The notes: a model not told the origin generated them from the letters alone. 64,000 bases of DNA from Nocardioides glacieisoli (GCF_004137245.1 NZ_SDWS01000002.1:434001-498000); one strand, 5' to 3'; counted from the stretch's first letter, positions 1 to 8,637 are shown. Made by a program: numbers and translations.

Positions 1-559
1 CGGGCCGTCGAAGGAGCACGCAAAGACCAAGGCGATGATGTTCGGCGCCCCCGACGTGTGGGACGCGCTGATGCGCAAGATCGCCGGCATCGCGGCGGCG
101 TACCTCCGGATCCAGGTCGAGGCCGGCGCCTCGGCCGTGCAGCTCTTCGACTCGTGGGCGGGTGCTCTGACTCCGGCCGACTACCGCGCCTCCGTCATGC
201 CCCACTCGGAGCGGGTCCTCGCCTCGGCCGGCGAGCTCGTCGTGCCGCGCATCCACTTCGGCGTCGGCACGACCAACCTCCTGGGCCTGATGGGCGAGGC
301 CGGCGCCGACGTGGTCGGTGTCGACTGGCGTACGCCGCTGGAGCAGGCCATCCCGCTCGTCGGCGACCGCGTCGTGCAGGGCAACCTCGACCCGACGCTC
401 GTCTTCGCGCCCACCGACGTGATGACCGCGCGCGCCGCCGAGGTCATCGAGGCGGGACGCGCGGCCAAGGGGCACATCTTCAACCTCGGCCACGGGGTCA
501 TCCCGTCGACGAACCCCGATCAGCTCACTGCGCTGACCGAGTTCGTGCACGGCTACTGA
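1..559 (+). CDS. hemE: Uroporphyrinogen decarboxylase (C-terminal part)
   Basis: Uroporphyrinogen III decarboxylase removes four acetate carboxyls to give coproporphyrinogen III, in the cytoplasm. The gene enters from the left edge in frame 2, so only about 185 C-terminal residues are present. Family landmarks are visible: GPSKEHAKTKAMMFG at the edge, then LFDSWAG, HFGVGTTNLL, GVDWRTPL, QGNLDPTLVFAP and the terminal FNLGHGVIPSTNP block. The last 35 bases overlap the 3' end of the convergent LysR gene. The other heme genes, hemG and hemQ, lie 6.7 kb downstream on the same strand. In mycobacteria these three genes are adjacent, so the material in between looks like an insertion. Confidence 0.95.
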   Translation, partial: GPSKEHAKTKAMMFGAPDVWDALMRKIAGIAAAYLRIQVEAGASAVQLFDSWAGALTPADYRASVMPHSERVLASAGELVVPRIHFGVGTTNLLGLMGEAGADVVGVDWRTPLEQAIPLVGDRVVQGNLDPTLVFAPTDVMTARAAEVIEAGRAAKGHIFNLGHGVIPSTNPDQLTALTEFVHGY

Positions 560-1499
560 TCGGCGTCACGACCGCCGGGTCCGGCTCCAGTGAGGCGAGG
601 TAGGACCCCGCCTGCCGCACGAGCGCGGTCTGCAGGTCGCGCACCGGCTCGGGCACCCGCTCGGCGCGGCGGCGCAGCATCAGCAGGGTGACCGTCGTGG
701 CGCCCTGACCGGCCAGGATCGGCCGCGTCGTGAGGACCCCGGCGCGCACCAGCGGGTCACCGGTGATGGAGAAGTCCGGCAGGATCGAGATCCCGAGCCC
801 GGCCGCGACCATCGCCTTGCCCATCTCGGCGCCGTCGGTGGCATACGTCGTCTCCGGCAGCGAGCCGGCGAAGAGCCGGTGTGCGAAGCGGTGCATCACG
901 AAGCCCGGCCGCATCAGGACGTGCGGCTCGGCGCGCAGGTCCTCGACGCTCACCCGGGCCTGCGCTGCGAGGGGGTGGTCGGCGCGCATGCACGCGACCG
1001 GGGTGCCCTCGATCAGCTTGTCGGCGACGATCGAGGTCGGGATCTCGTCCCCGGGAAGCACGTTGACCAGCCCGAGGTCGAGCGAGCCCTCGGCGAGGCC
1101 CTGCTGGATGTCGGCCTGACGGGCGTTGACCACCTCGACGCCGCCCGACCCGTGCTGGGCGTGCAGGTCGCGGAGGGCGGGCGCCAGCAGGGTGGAGGAG
1201 GCGGCGTTGACGGTGCCGATGCGCAGGTCGCGACGACGCACGGACTGCTGGCCCGCGGCCTGGCGCAGCCGGTCGACGGCCTCGAGCACCTCGGTCATGT
1301 TCTGCAGGAGGTCGAGCCCCTGGCGGCTGATCCGCGAGCCGGTCCGGCGGCGGTCGAGGAGGGTGGCGCCGAGCTCCTTCTCGAGCTTGGTCACCGCCTC
1401 GCTCAGCGCGGGCTGGGAGATGTGCATGGCCTCGCTCGCCCGGCGCAGCGACCCGTGCTCGGTCACCGCCGCGAGGTACTCCAGTTGTTCGATCCGCAC
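525..1499 (-). CDS. LysR-family transcriptional regulator
   Basis: A 324-residue LysR-type regulator. Residues 1-60 form the winged helix-turn-helix (EQLEYLAAVTEHGSLRRASEAM, then HISQPALSEAVTKLEKELG). Residues 90-300 form the effector-binding domain. The GTG start at 1499 is supported by AGGAG five bases upstream. It is divergent from the sulfonate operon that starts at 1590, with 90 bases between, the usual arrangement of a LysR protein and its target. The effector is probably a sulfur compound or a sulfur-limitation signal, which is inferred from context only. Its 3' end overlaps hemE by 35 bases. Confidence 0.9.
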   Translation of the reverse strand: MRIEQLEYLAAVTEHGSLRRASEAMHISQPALSEAVTKLEKELGATLLDRRRTGSRISRQGLDLLQNMTEVLEAVDRLRQAAGQQSVRRRDLRIGTVNAASSTLLAPALRDLHAQHGSGGVEVVNARQADIQQGLAEGSLDLGLVNVLPGDEIPTSIVADKLIEGTPVACMRADHPLAAQARVSVEDLRAEPHVLMRPGFVMHRFAHRLFAGSLPETTYATDGAEMGKAMVAAGLGISILPDFSITGDPLVRAGVLTTRPILAGQGATTVTLLMLRRRAERVPEPVRDLQTALVRQAGSYLASLEPDPAVVTPISSRARTRSAQ

Positions 1500-1525
1500 C
1501 TGTGCTCCTGGGTCGTCGTGTCGTG

Positions 1526-1554
1526 TTCGCTAAAGTCTAGTGAATAACTATAGT
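1526..1554 (+). promoter_or_regulatory. Probable LysR-controlled promoter of the sulfonate operon
   Basis: The 90-base divergent gap holds the most AT-rich stretch nearby. A -10 box TATAGT (1549-1554) lies 17 bases downstream of a weak -35 TTCGCT (1526-1531). The -10 sits inside the imperfect dyad ATAACTATAGTAAT, which has the T-N11-A character of LysR sites. RBS GAGGAG precedes the ATG at 1590. Confidence 0.5.
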
Positions 1555-1589
1555 AATGCGCGGCAACGCACCGATCGAGGAGTCCACAC

Positions 1590-2732
1590 ATGAAGTTCCA
1601 CTGGTTCCTGCCCACCAACGGCGGCGACGGCCGGCAGGTCGTCAGCGGCGGCCACGGCGTCGAGCACGGCAACGCGGGACGGCCCGCGAGCGTGCCCTAC
1701 CTCGGGCAGATCGCCCGCAGCGCCGAGCAGCTCGGCTTCGAGGCCGCGCTGACCCCGACCGGCGCGTGGTGCGAGGACGCGTGGCTCACCACGGCGATGC
1801 TCGCCCCGCTGTCGGAGCGGCTCAAGTTCCTCGTCGCGTTCCGGCCCGGACTCACCTCGCCGACGCTGGCCGCCCAGATGGCCGCGACCTTCCAGAACCT
1901 CACCGAGGGTCGCCTCCTGCTCAACGTCGTCACCGGCGGCGAGTCCCACGAGCAGCGGGCCTACGGCGACTTCCTCGACAAGGACGGCCGCTACGAGCGC
2001 TGCGGCGAGTTCCTCTCGATCGTGCGGCGGCTCTGGACGGGCGAGGAGGTGACGTACGCCGGCAAGCACCTGCGCGTCGACCGGGCCAGGCTCCAGCAGC
2101 TGCCCGACCCGGTCCCGGGGATCTACTTCGGGGGCTCGTCGCCCGCCGCAGGCGAGGTCGCGGCCGAGCACGCCGACGTCTACCTGACGTGGGGCGAGCC
2201 GCCGGCCGCCGTCGCGAAGAAGGTCCAGTGGATCCGGGAGCTCGCGGAGAAGAAGGGCCGCGAGCTGACCTACGGACTGCGCGTGCACACCATCTCGCGC
2301 GACACCTCCGAGGAGGCGTGGGCTGAGGCCGACCGTCTGCTCGAGGGCATCTCCGACGAGGACATCAAGCGCGTGCAGGAAGGCTTGAAGCGCTCCGAGT
2401 CGGTCGGCCAGAAGAACATGCTGGCCCTCAACGAGGGCAGCAAGGACGGCCTCGAGATCCACCCCAACCTCTGGGCCGGTGTCGGCCTGGTCCGCGGCGG
2501 CGCCGGCACCGCCATCGTCGGCAGCCACGAGGAGGTCGCCGACCTCATCGAGCAGTACGCCGCCGTCGGCATCGACGAGTTCGTGCTGTCCGCCTACCCC
2601 CACCTCGAGGGTGCCTACCACTTCGGGGAGGGCGTCCTGCCGGTGCTCGAGAAGCGCGGCCTGTGGACCAACCCGGCTCCGGTGCGCAACCGGTCGTCGG
2701 TCCCCTTCGGCGCCCAGCGGGCCGCGTCATGA
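1590..2732 (+). CDS. ssuD: FMNH2-dependent alkanesulfonate monooxygenase-like enzyme
   Basis: A 380-residue LLM-class flavin monooxygenase, which cleaves the C-S bond of a sulfonate using FMNH2 and O2 to release sulfite. The residues known to matter in E. coli SsuD are present: Cys61 in GAWCEDAW, Arg231 and His233 in YGLRVHTIS, and the Tyr of AYPHLEGAYHFGEGVLP. The run LKFLVAFRPGLTSPTLAAQM is also typical. Length matches SsuD (about 380). It is first in a four-gene operon and its stop overlaps the start of the NADPH:FMN reductase gene as ATGA. The substrate could be an alkanesulfonate or another organosulfonate; no ABC uptake system accompanies it. Confidence 0.9.
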   Translation: MKFHWFLPTNGGDGRQVVSGGHGVEHGNAGRPASVPYLGQIARSAEQLGFEAALTPTGAWCEDAWLTTAMLAPLSERLKFLVAFRPGLTSPTLAAQMAATFQNLTEGRLLLNVVTGGESHEQRAYGDFLDKDGRYERCGEFLSIVRRLWTGEEVTYAGKHLRVDRARLQQLPDPVPGIYFGGSSPAAGEVAAEHADVYLTWGEPPAAVAKKVQWIRELAEKKGRELTYGLRVHTISRDTSEEAWAEADRLLEGISDEDIKRVQEGLKRSESVGQKNMLALNEGSKDGLEIHPNLWAGVGLVRGGAGTAIVGSHEEVADLIEQYAAVGIDEFVLSAYPHLEGAYHFGEGVLPVLEKRGLWTNPAPVRNRSSVPFGAQRAAS

Positions 2733-3244
2733 GCACTCGCGTCGCCGTCGTCGTCGGCAACCCCAAGCCCGTCTCGCGCACCTACGAGGCCGCCCTGACC
2801 CTGGCCGAGCACCTCGGGGGCGCCGACCTCGTCGTCGACCTCGCCGACCACACCGACGAGCTCTTCGACTGGTCGTCCTCGACGATCAACGAGCTCGTCC
2901 AGGAGGTCGCGTCGAGCGACGTGGTCATCGTCGCGAGCCCGACCTACAAGGCGACCTACACCGGGCTTCTCAAGGTCTTCCTCGACCGCTTCCCGCACCA
3001 GGGGCTCGGCGGGGTCACTGCGATCCCGCTGATGCTCGGCGCGGCCGACACCCACGCGCTGTCGGTCGAGCACGGCCTGCGCCCGCTGCTCGTCGAGCTC
3101 GGGGCGTCGGTGCCGACCCGGGGGCTGTTCGTCCTCGACTCCGAGCACGCCGACGCCGCGCCGTACGACCGCTGGTTCGCCGGCGCCGAGCACCTGCTCC
3201 CGTCCACCCCCGCAACCTCGACCAGTCAGGCGGTGTCCGCGTGA
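2729..3244 (+). CDS. NADPH-dependent FMN reductase (SsuE/MsuE type)
   Basis: A 171-residue flavodoxin-like reductase that would supply FMNH2 to the adjacent monooxygenase. The N-terminus TRVAVVVGNPKPVSRTYEAA forms the flavin-phosphate loop and VVIVASPTYKATYTGLLKVFLD matches the SsuE family. The ATG at 2729 overlaps the ssuD stop; the longer frame upstream of it is ssuD shadow. A second reductase of an unrelated fold follows directly, so the operon encodes two possible flavin donors. Confidence 0.87.
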   Translation: MSTRVAVVVGNPKPVSRTYEAALTLAEHLGGADLVVDLADHTDELFDWSSSTINELVQEVASSDVVIVASPTYKATYTGLLKVFLDRFPHQGLGGVTAIPLMLGAADTHALSVEHGLRPLLVELGASVPTRGLFVLDSEHADAAPYDRWFAGAEHLLPSTPATSTSQAVSA

Positions 3245-3831
3245 AGTCCTCCCCGTCCACGCCCGCGCTCGACCCCCGCACCCTCCGCGACGCCTTCGGC
3301 GCCTTCCCGTCAGGTGTGGTCGCCGTGGCGGCCTCCGTCAAGGGCCAGCTCACCGGCATCGCCGCGTCGTCGTTCACCTCGGTGAGCATCGACCCGCCAC
3401 TGGTGTCGTTCTCGATCTCGACCACCAGCTCGACGTGGCCGCTGCTGCGCGAGGCCGACCACCTCGGCATCAGCGTGCTCGCCGACCACCACGACGCGGT
3501 GTGCCGCCAGCTCGCCGGGCCGCGCGAGGAGCGCTTCGCCGGGCTGCCGTTCCGGGTCACCGAGAACGGATCGGTCCTCCTCGACGAGGCCGTCGCGACC
3601 TACGACTGCTCGGTGCACCAGGAGGTCGTCGCCGGCGACCACCTGATCGTGCTCCTTGCGGTGCACGAGGTCGGCGGCGGCGGTGGCGAGCACCCGCTCG
3701 TCTTCCACCGCTCGGGCTTCGCGAAGCTCCACCGCGACGACCTCGACCCCGCCCGCCTCGACGGCCGGATCAACGGCGCCGAGGTCGGTTCGCGGGAGTC
3801 CTCGCACGAGTCCAAGGAGGACGCCGCATGA
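3241..3831 (+). CDS. Flavin reductase-like domain protein (HpaC type)
   Basis: A 196-residue FMN-binding split-barrel protein of the flavin reductase-like family. Visible blocks are LRDAFGAFPSGVVAVAA, GIAASSFTSVSIDPPLVSFSI and the C-terminal HPLVFHRSGFAKL. It starts at a GTG (3241) overlapping the previous stop as GTGA. It may be a second reduced-flavin source for the SsuD-like enzyme, or the real partner, with the SsuE-like protein supporting another step. The C-terminal 25 residues are polar and look unstructured. Confidence 0.82.
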   Translation: MKSSPSTPALDPRTLRDAFGAFPSGVVAVAASVKGQLTGIAASSFTSVSIDPPLVSFSISTTSSTWPLLREADHLGISVLADHHDAVCRQLAGPREERFAGLPFRVTENGSVLLDEAVATYDCSVHQEVVAGDHLIVLLAVHEVGGGGGEHPLVFHRSGFAKLHRDDLDPARLDGRINGAEVGSRESSHESKEDAA

Positions 3832-5168
3832 GTGCGCACAAGGACACCACCCTGCCGCCCAGCCCCCGCCGGGTGGCCGTCGCGTCCGCGGTCGGCGCCA
3901 CCATCGAGTGGTACGACTTCTTCCTCTACGGCACGGCCGCCGCCGTCGTCTTCGACAAGCTCTACTTCAACGGTCTCGACGGTCCGGCCGCGCAGTTCGC
4001 CGCGTTCGCGACCTTCGCCGTCGGCTTCTTCGCCCGCCCGATCGGCGGCCTGGTCTTCGGCCACTTCGGCGACCGGATCGGCCGCAAGCAGATGCTGCTG
4101 CTGACGCTCGTGATCATGGGCATCGGCACCGCCCTCATCGGGTTGCTGCCGACGTACGACTCCATCGGCGTCTGGGCACCCATCGCCCTCGTCGTGCTCC
4201 GCGTGCTGCAGGGCATCGGCGTCGGCGGCGAGTACGGCGGTGCCGTGCTGCTCGCGGTCGAGTACGCCCCCGCGGAGCGCCGCGGCTTCTACGGCAGCTT
4301 CGCCCACATCGGCGTTCCCGGCGGACTCGTCCTCGCGGCCGGGGCCTTCTCGCTCGCCGGGCTGCTGCCCGAGGACGACTTCCTCGCCTGGGGCTGGCGC
4401 GCCTGCTTCCTGGTCAGCATCGTGCTGCTCGGCATCGGCGCCTACATCCGGCTGTCGGTGATGGAGACGCCCGAGTTCGCCAAGGTGCAGGAGCGCAAGG
4501 AGATCTCGCGGCTCCCGCTGAAGGACCTCGTCGCCGAGCAGCCGCGCCCGCTGCTGCTGGGCATGGGCACGCGCTTCATCGAGGGCTTCACCTTCAACCT
4601 GTTCTCCGTCTACCTGCTGGCCTACGTCGCGACGAACCTCGAGCTGCCGCGCAGCTGGGCGCTCGACGCGATCATCGTCGGCGCCGCCATCGGTGTGGTG
4701 CTGGTGCCGATCGCCGGCGCCCTGTCCGACAAGGTCGGCCGCAAGCCGGTCTACCGCGTCGGTGCCTGGCTCGGTCTGCTGTTCGCCTTTCCTGCGGCCT
4801 GGCTTGTCCAGACCGAGAACCGCTGGGCGATCTCGCTGGTCTTCGTCGTCGGCCTCGGTGCGATCTACGGCATCGTCTACGGCCCGCTCGCCGCCTTCTG
4901 GTCCGAGCTCTTCGACACCCGCTACCGCTACACCGCGCTCAGCACGCTCTACCAGGTCTCTGGCATCCTCGCCTCCGGCCTCACCCCGCTCATCGCGGCG
5001 TGGCTGGTGACCACGGGCGACGGGACGCTCTGGTGGGTCGCGGGCTACAACGTGCTCGTCGCGGCCATCTCGCTCACCTGCGCGCACTTCCTGCCCGAGA
5101 CCCGTGGCCGCGGGCTCGACCGCGAGGACGTCGACGCCCGCGCGGCGCGGGAGCCCGTCACCGTCTGA
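3828..5168 (+). CDS. MFS transporter, metabolite:H+ symporter (MHS) family
   Basis: A 446-residue, 12-helix major facilitator. The MHS signatures are clear: GATIEWYDFFLYGTAA at the N-terminus, GHFGDRIGRK in loop 2-3, LQGIGVGGEYGGAVLLAVEY in helix 4, and a second repeat with GALSDKVGRKPVY. This family imports organic acids and zwitterions with protons. The start ATG at 3828 has AAGGAGG seven bases upstream and overlaps the previous stop. As last gene of the ssuD operon it is the likely importer of the sulfonate substrate, taking the place of the usual SsuABC system; that role is inferred. Confidence 0.88.
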   Translation: MSAHKDTTLPPSPRRVAVASAVGATIEWYDFFLYGTAAAVVFDKLYFNGLDGPAAQFAAFATFAVGFFARPIGGLVFGHFGDRIGRKQMLLLTLVIMGIGTALIGLLPTYDSIGVWAPIALVVLRVLQGIGVGGEYGGAVLLAVEYAPAERRGFYGSFAHIGVPGGLVLAAGAFSLAGLLPEDDFLAWGWRACFLVSIVLLGIGAYIRLSVMETPEFAKVQERKEISRLPLKDLVAEQPRPLLLGMGTRFIEGFTFNLFSVYLLAYVATNLELPRSWALDAIIVGAAIGVVLVPIAGALSDKVGRKPVYRVGAWLGLLFAFPAAWLVQTENRWAISLVFVVGLGAIYGIVYGPLAAFWSELFDTRYRYTALSTLYQVSGILASGLTPLIAAWLVTTGDGTLWWVAGYNVLVAAISLTCAHFLPETRGRGLDREDVDARAAREPVTV

Positions 5169-5170
5169 GT

Positions 5171-5258
5171 CGTAGACGCGCGGACACAACCCCCGATCCG
5201 GCGGTCGGCGTACGCCTGCCGACCACCGGACGGGTGGGGTTCGGTCCGCGCGTCTACG
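5171..5258. terminator. Long hairpin between convergent genes
   Basis: A near-continuous dyad. The outer 15-bp arms are perfect (CGTAGACGCGCGGAC at 5171-5185 against 5244-5258). Inside are AACCCC/GGGGTT, CCGG/CCGG and GGTCGGC/GCCGACC, closing on a short loop. It separates the MFS gene from the convergent DUF4349 gene, so it probably ends transcription from both sides. There is no T tract. The right arm contains the stop codon of the DUF4349 gene (5254-5256). Confidence 0.6.
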
Positions 5259-6216
5259 CGGTCTCGGCCGGAGCGACCGGTGCGGGGGTCGCCCGGCGAC
5301 GTCGTACGACCAGCCAGACCGGCAGGCCGATCACAAGGGCCACCGCGGCGAAGGGCAGCAGCGCACCGACGATCAGTCCGATCGCGGCGAAGGTGCCGCC
5401 GAGGGCCTTCATGCCGCCACTCAGTCCGTCGAGGAAGCCGGCGGGCTCCTCGTCCTTCTTCTTCGCCGGCTCGACGACCTCCTCCGCCTGCTTCTGGGTG
5501 ATGTCGACGGTGATGGTCGACAGTGAGGTCTGGTCCGTGAGCCAGGACTGCTGCGACTTCAGGGAGTCGAGCTCGGCCTGACGCGTGGTCAGCTGCGACT
5601 CGATCCAGATGAGGTCCTTGAGCGACGTCGACTCGGCGAGCAGCAGCTCGACACGCTCGAGGCTCGACTCCTGCGCCCGCACGCGGGCGGCGGTGTCGAT
5701 GACCTCCGTGCTCACGTCGTCCGAGCCCCGCCCGGCGGCGACGAGGCCGTCGACCTGCTGGAGCGCGGCCATCGCCGTGCTGAACCTGTTGCTCGGCACG
5801 CGGATGACGAACCGCGAGTACGACGCCCCGCCCTCCTCGTCGGTCCTGGTGTCCTCCTCGGTGATGTCGCCGCCCTGCGCGTCGACGATGCGCTGCACGT
5901 CCTGACGGGTCTTGGTCACGTCGGTGCTGGAGAGCGACACCGTTCCGGTCGAGACGACCGCCCGCTCCATCTGGGGCGTGCTCGGTCCACCCGCCGACGA
6001 CGAGGTGCTGTCGTCGGATCCCGCGGCGTCGCGGCCCGTGCTCGGCGACTCGGCGGTCCCGAGGTCACCGGACGAGGCACCCGACTCGCTGTCGTAGGAC
6101 GAGGTGGACGAGTCGGCGTCCGAGCCTCCACCGCTGTCGGAGGACGAGCAGGCGGCCAGCACGGCCGTCATGGTGATCGCTGCGAGGAGGCCGGCGGCGC
6201 GGGTGCGAGTGGTCAT
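5254..6216 (-). CDS. DUF4349 lipoprotein
   Basis: A 320-residue envelope protein. The N-terminus is a signal peptide ending in the lipobox VLAAC (Cys23). Residues 24-80 are a Ser/Asp/Gly-rich linker. The DUF4349 domain follows, with VVSTGTVSLSSTDVTKTRQD and VIRVPSNRFSTAMAALQQVDG, then a coiled-coil stretch around residues 175-230. A transmembrane helix (AIGLIVGALLPFAAVALVIGL) near residues 275-300 precedes a basic RRRR tail. The protein is therefore anchored at both ends, by lipid and by a helix. Function is unknown. The stop codon lies inside the hairpin at 5171-5258. Confidence 0.85.
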   Translation of the reverse strand: MTTRTRAAGLLAAITMTAVLAACSSSDSGGGSDADSSTSSYDSESGASSGDLGTAESPSTGRDAAGSDDSTSSSAGGPSTPQMERAVVSTGTVSLSSTDVTKTRQDVQRIVDAQGGDITEEDTRTDEEGGASYSRFVIRVPSNRFSTAMAALQQVDGLVAAGRGSDDVSTEVIDTAARVRAQESSLERVELLLAESTSLKDLIWIESQLTTRQAELDSLKSQQSWLTDQTSLSTITVDITQKQAEEVVEPAKKKDEEPAGFLDGLSGGMKALGGTFAAIGLIVGALLPFAAVALVIGLPVWLVVRRRRATPAPVAPAETA

Positions 6217-6273
6217 GCCCGTCGGACGCCGTCGTCGGCGAGGCCGGTTCCGGCCGTGACGGAACTGTGACCC

Positions 6274-7257
6274 TCAGGCCTTCTTGGCCGCGGCCTTCGT
6301 GCTCTTCCTCGCGGCGCGCGTCGTGGTGGTGACCTTCGGGCCCTCGACCTGGGGGGCCTCGGCGGGAGAGCCGGCGGTCTCGGTCGTCTCGACCTTCGTC
6401 GCCTTGCGCGCCCTGGACGCCCGCGGCTTTCGCGGCTCCTTGGCGGCCTGGGGCTCGGACGTCGACTCCGACCTGCCCTCGCCCTTCGCAGCCGCCTTCG
6501 GGGCGGCCTTCGACGCCGCCTCCTTCACCGCGCCCTTGCGGCGCACGCGCATCGCGTTGCCGGAGCCGGAGGTCTCGAGGTAGGGCTGGTCGGTGACGAG
6601 CGTGCTCAGCCGGGTGCCGCTGTTGCCGAACGAGCGAGCGTCGAAGGACGGGTAGGTCCGGGTCAGCTGGTTGCCGAGCGACGCCAAGGTGGCCCAGCCC
6701 TCGTCGTCCGCCACCGCGTTGAGGGCACGCGTCAGTGCGCTCTGGAGGTTGATCGTCGGGGCGGGGGTCTCGTCGTCCCCGTCGGGCAGCTCGTCGCCGT
6801 CGGTCTTCTTCTCGTCCTGCACCACCTCGAGGTCGATGAACTTGTCGCAGGCGTTCTTCAGGGCGTCGGGTGCCTTGTTCTCGCCGAGCACGTAGACCGT
6901 CTTGCCCGACTCGCGCAGCCGGTGGGCGAGGCTGGTGAAGTCGCTGTCACTCGTCACGAGCGCGAAGGCCTCGACGTTGTCGTCGTAGAGCAGGTCCATC
7001 GCGTCGATCACGAGCGCCAGGTCGGAGGAGTTCTTGCTCTTGGTGAAGGCGTTCTGGTGCATCGCCCGGAGGCCGAGGCTGTTGAGCCGGCGCGCCCACG
7101 GCGTCAGGTGGGAGTTGGTCCAGTCCCCGTAGACCCGCTTGATCGTCGGGTTGCCGTACTTCGCTACCTCGCTGAGCACCTCGTCGGCGTAGGCCGCCCT
7201 CGTGTTCTCTGCGTCGATCAGCACGGCGATCCGGTCGGTGCTCCCATTGGCGTCCAC
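6274..7257 (-). CDS. NYN domain (PIN-like nuclease) protein with LOTUS-type domain
   Basis: A 327-residue cytoplasmic protein. Residues 8-140 form a NYN (LabA/DUF88) domain with the acidic metal-site pattern: IAVLIDAENT, SSDLALVIDAMDLL and ALVTSDSDFTSLAHRLRESG. Residues 165-240 resemble the OST-HTH/LOTUS RNA-binding domain (ALTRALNAVADDEGWATLASLGNQL). The tail from about 245 is Ala/Lys-rich and basic. This is a probable RNA-directed nuclease; the target is unknown. The start is a GTG at 7257. A TAGGCT box seven bases upstream predicts a leaderless mRNA that shares a palindromic -10 with divergent hemG. Confidence 0.82.
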   Translation of the reverse strand: MDANGSTDRIAVLIDAENTRAAYADEVLSEVAKYGNPTIKRVYGDWTNSHLTPWARRLNSLGLRAMHQNAFTKSKNSSDLALVIDAMDLLYDDNVEAFALVTSDSDFTSLAHRLRESGKTVYVLGENKAPDALKNACDKFIDLEVVQDEKKTDGDELPDGDDETPAPTINLQSALTRALNAVADDEGWATLASLGNQLTRTYPSFDARSFGNSGTRLSTLVTDQPYLETSGSGNAMRVRRKGAVKEAASKAAPKAAAKGEGRSESTSEPQAAKEPRKPRASRARKATKVETTETAGSPAEAPQVEGPKVTTTTRAARKSTKAAAKKA

Positions 7258-7263
7258 ACTGCG

Positions 7264-7275
7264 CAGCCTAGGCTG
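7264..7275. promoter_or_regulatory. Palindromic -10 shared by divergent NYN gene and hemG
   Basis: The perfect 12-bp palindrome CAGCCTAGGCTG gives a TAGGCT -10 box on each strand. On the plus strand it ends six bases before the hemG GTG (7281). On the minus strand it ends seven bases before the NYN GTG (7257). Both transcripts would therefore be leaderless, and the two polymerases would compete for one site. Confidence 0.6.
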
Positions 7276-7280
7276 ACGGT

Positions 7281-8633
7281 GTGGCGTGGGACGTGGTGGT
7301 CGTCGGTGGGGGAGTCGCCGGACTGGTCGCGGCCCGCGCGCTCGCCGCCACCGGACGCGACGTCCTGCTGCTGGAGGCCTCGCCGCAGCTCGGCGGCAAG
7401 CTCCGCAGCGCCGAGGTCGCCGGTCTCACCGTCGACGTCGGCGCCGAGGCGATGCTGGCCCGACGCCCGGAGGGGCTGGAGCTGGCCCACGAGCTCGGCG
7501 CCGAGGTCCTGCACCCCACCGCCGCGACGTCCGGGGTCTGGTCGCGCGGAGCGATGCGCGCGCTGCCGCGCTCGCTCATGGGCGTCCCCCTCGACCTCGA
7601 CCAGCTCGCGGCCAGCGGGGTGCTGAGCCCGGACGGGCTGGCGCGCGCGTCGTCGGAGACCCCGACCGACGTCTCCGGCGACGTGTCGGTCGGCGACCTC
7701 GTCGCCTCACGGCTCGGCGACGAGGTGGTCGAGCGACTGGTCGAGCCCCTGCTCGGCGGGGTGTACGCCGGCCACGCCCGCCGCATCTCGGCCGCCGCCG
7801 CGGTGCCCCAGCTGCTCGCGATGGCCCGCCGAGGCTCGCTCCTCGACCAGGCGGCGGGCCTCCCGGTGTCCAGCGCCCCGGTCTTCGCCACCGTCCCCGG
7901 CGGGATGGGCCGTCTGCCGGGCCTGGTCGTCGACGGCGGTGGCTTCGAGGCGCGGACCTCCGCGACGGTCCGCGAGCTGCGGCGTACGCCGACCGGCTGG
8001 GCGCTCACCGTCGGCCCGACCACGCACCCCGAGACGATCGAGGTGGCCGCCGTCGTGCTGGCCACGCCCGCCACGCCGACGGCCCGCCTGCTGGCCGACG
8101 TCGCACCCGGCGTCGCCGCCGAGCTCGCGACGGTCGAGGCCGCGAGCGTCGCCGTGGTGACGCTCGCCTGCCGCGCCCAGGACGTGCCGGACGCGCTCTT
8201 CGACCGGTCGGGCTTCCTTGTCCCGCCGGTCGAGCAGCGGTCGATCAAGGCGGCCACCTTCTCCTTCGCCAAGTGGGGCTGGGTCCGCGACCTCGGGGGC
8301 CCCGACGTCGTGGTGCTGCGCACCTCGCTCGGCCGGCACCGCGAGGAGGGGACGCTGCAGGCCACCGACGAGGGGCTGGTGCGGGTCTCGCTCGCCGACC
8401 TCGGCGCACTGGCCGGCATCACCGCGCGACCCGTCGACACCCACGTGCAGCGGTGGGGTGGCGCGCTGCCGCAGTACGCCGTCGGTCACGTCGACCGCGT
8501 CGCGCGCATCCGCGCGGCCGTCGCCGACCTGCCGGGGCTCGCGCTGTGCGGGGCGGCGTACGACGGCGTCGGCATCCCCGCCGTGATCGGGTCCGCCCGC
8601 CGTGCTGTGGCCTCGCTCACGCAGGCAGAATGA
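7281..8633 (+). CDS. hemG: Proto-/coproporphyrinogen oxidase (HemY/CgoX type)
   Basis: A 450-residue FAD-dependent oxidase of the amine-oxidase fold, also named hemY or cgoX. The dinucleotide motif [19 protein letters not shown] is at residues 6-24. The C-terminal FAD contact is [20 protein letters not shown]. In actinobacteria this enzyme oxidises coproporphyrinogen III to coproporphyrin III, which ferrochelatase and HemQ then turn into heme b. The GTG start at 7281 follows a -10 box directly, so the mRNA is probably leaderless. hemQ follows after four bases. Confidence 0.92.
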   Translation: MAWDVVVVGGGVAGLVAARALAATGRDVLLLEASPQLGGKLRSAEVAGLTVDVGAEAMLARRPEGLELAHELGAEVLHPTAATSGVWSRGAMRALPRSLMGVPLDLDQLAASGVLSPDGLARASSETPTDVSGDVSVGDLVASRLGDEVVERLVEPLLGGVYAGHARRISAAAAVPQLLAMARRGSLLDQAAGLPVSSAPVFATVPGGMGRLPGLVVDGGGFEARTSATVRELRRTPTGWALTVGPTTHPETIEVAAVVLATPATPTARLLADVAPGVAAELATVEAASVAVVTLACRAQDVPDALFDRSGFLVPPVEQRSIKAATFSFAKWGWVRDLGGPDVVVLRTSLGRHREEGTLQATDEGLVRVSLADLGALAGITARPVDTHVQRWGGALPQYAVGHVDRVARIRAAVADLPGLALCGAAYDGVGIPAVIGSARRAVASLTQAE

Positions 8634-8637
8634 ACGC

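Noticed and set aside
3600..5189. 529-codon antisense frame over the flavin reductase and MFS genes
   Set aside because: Shadow of two well-supported plus-strand genes; no recognisable domain.
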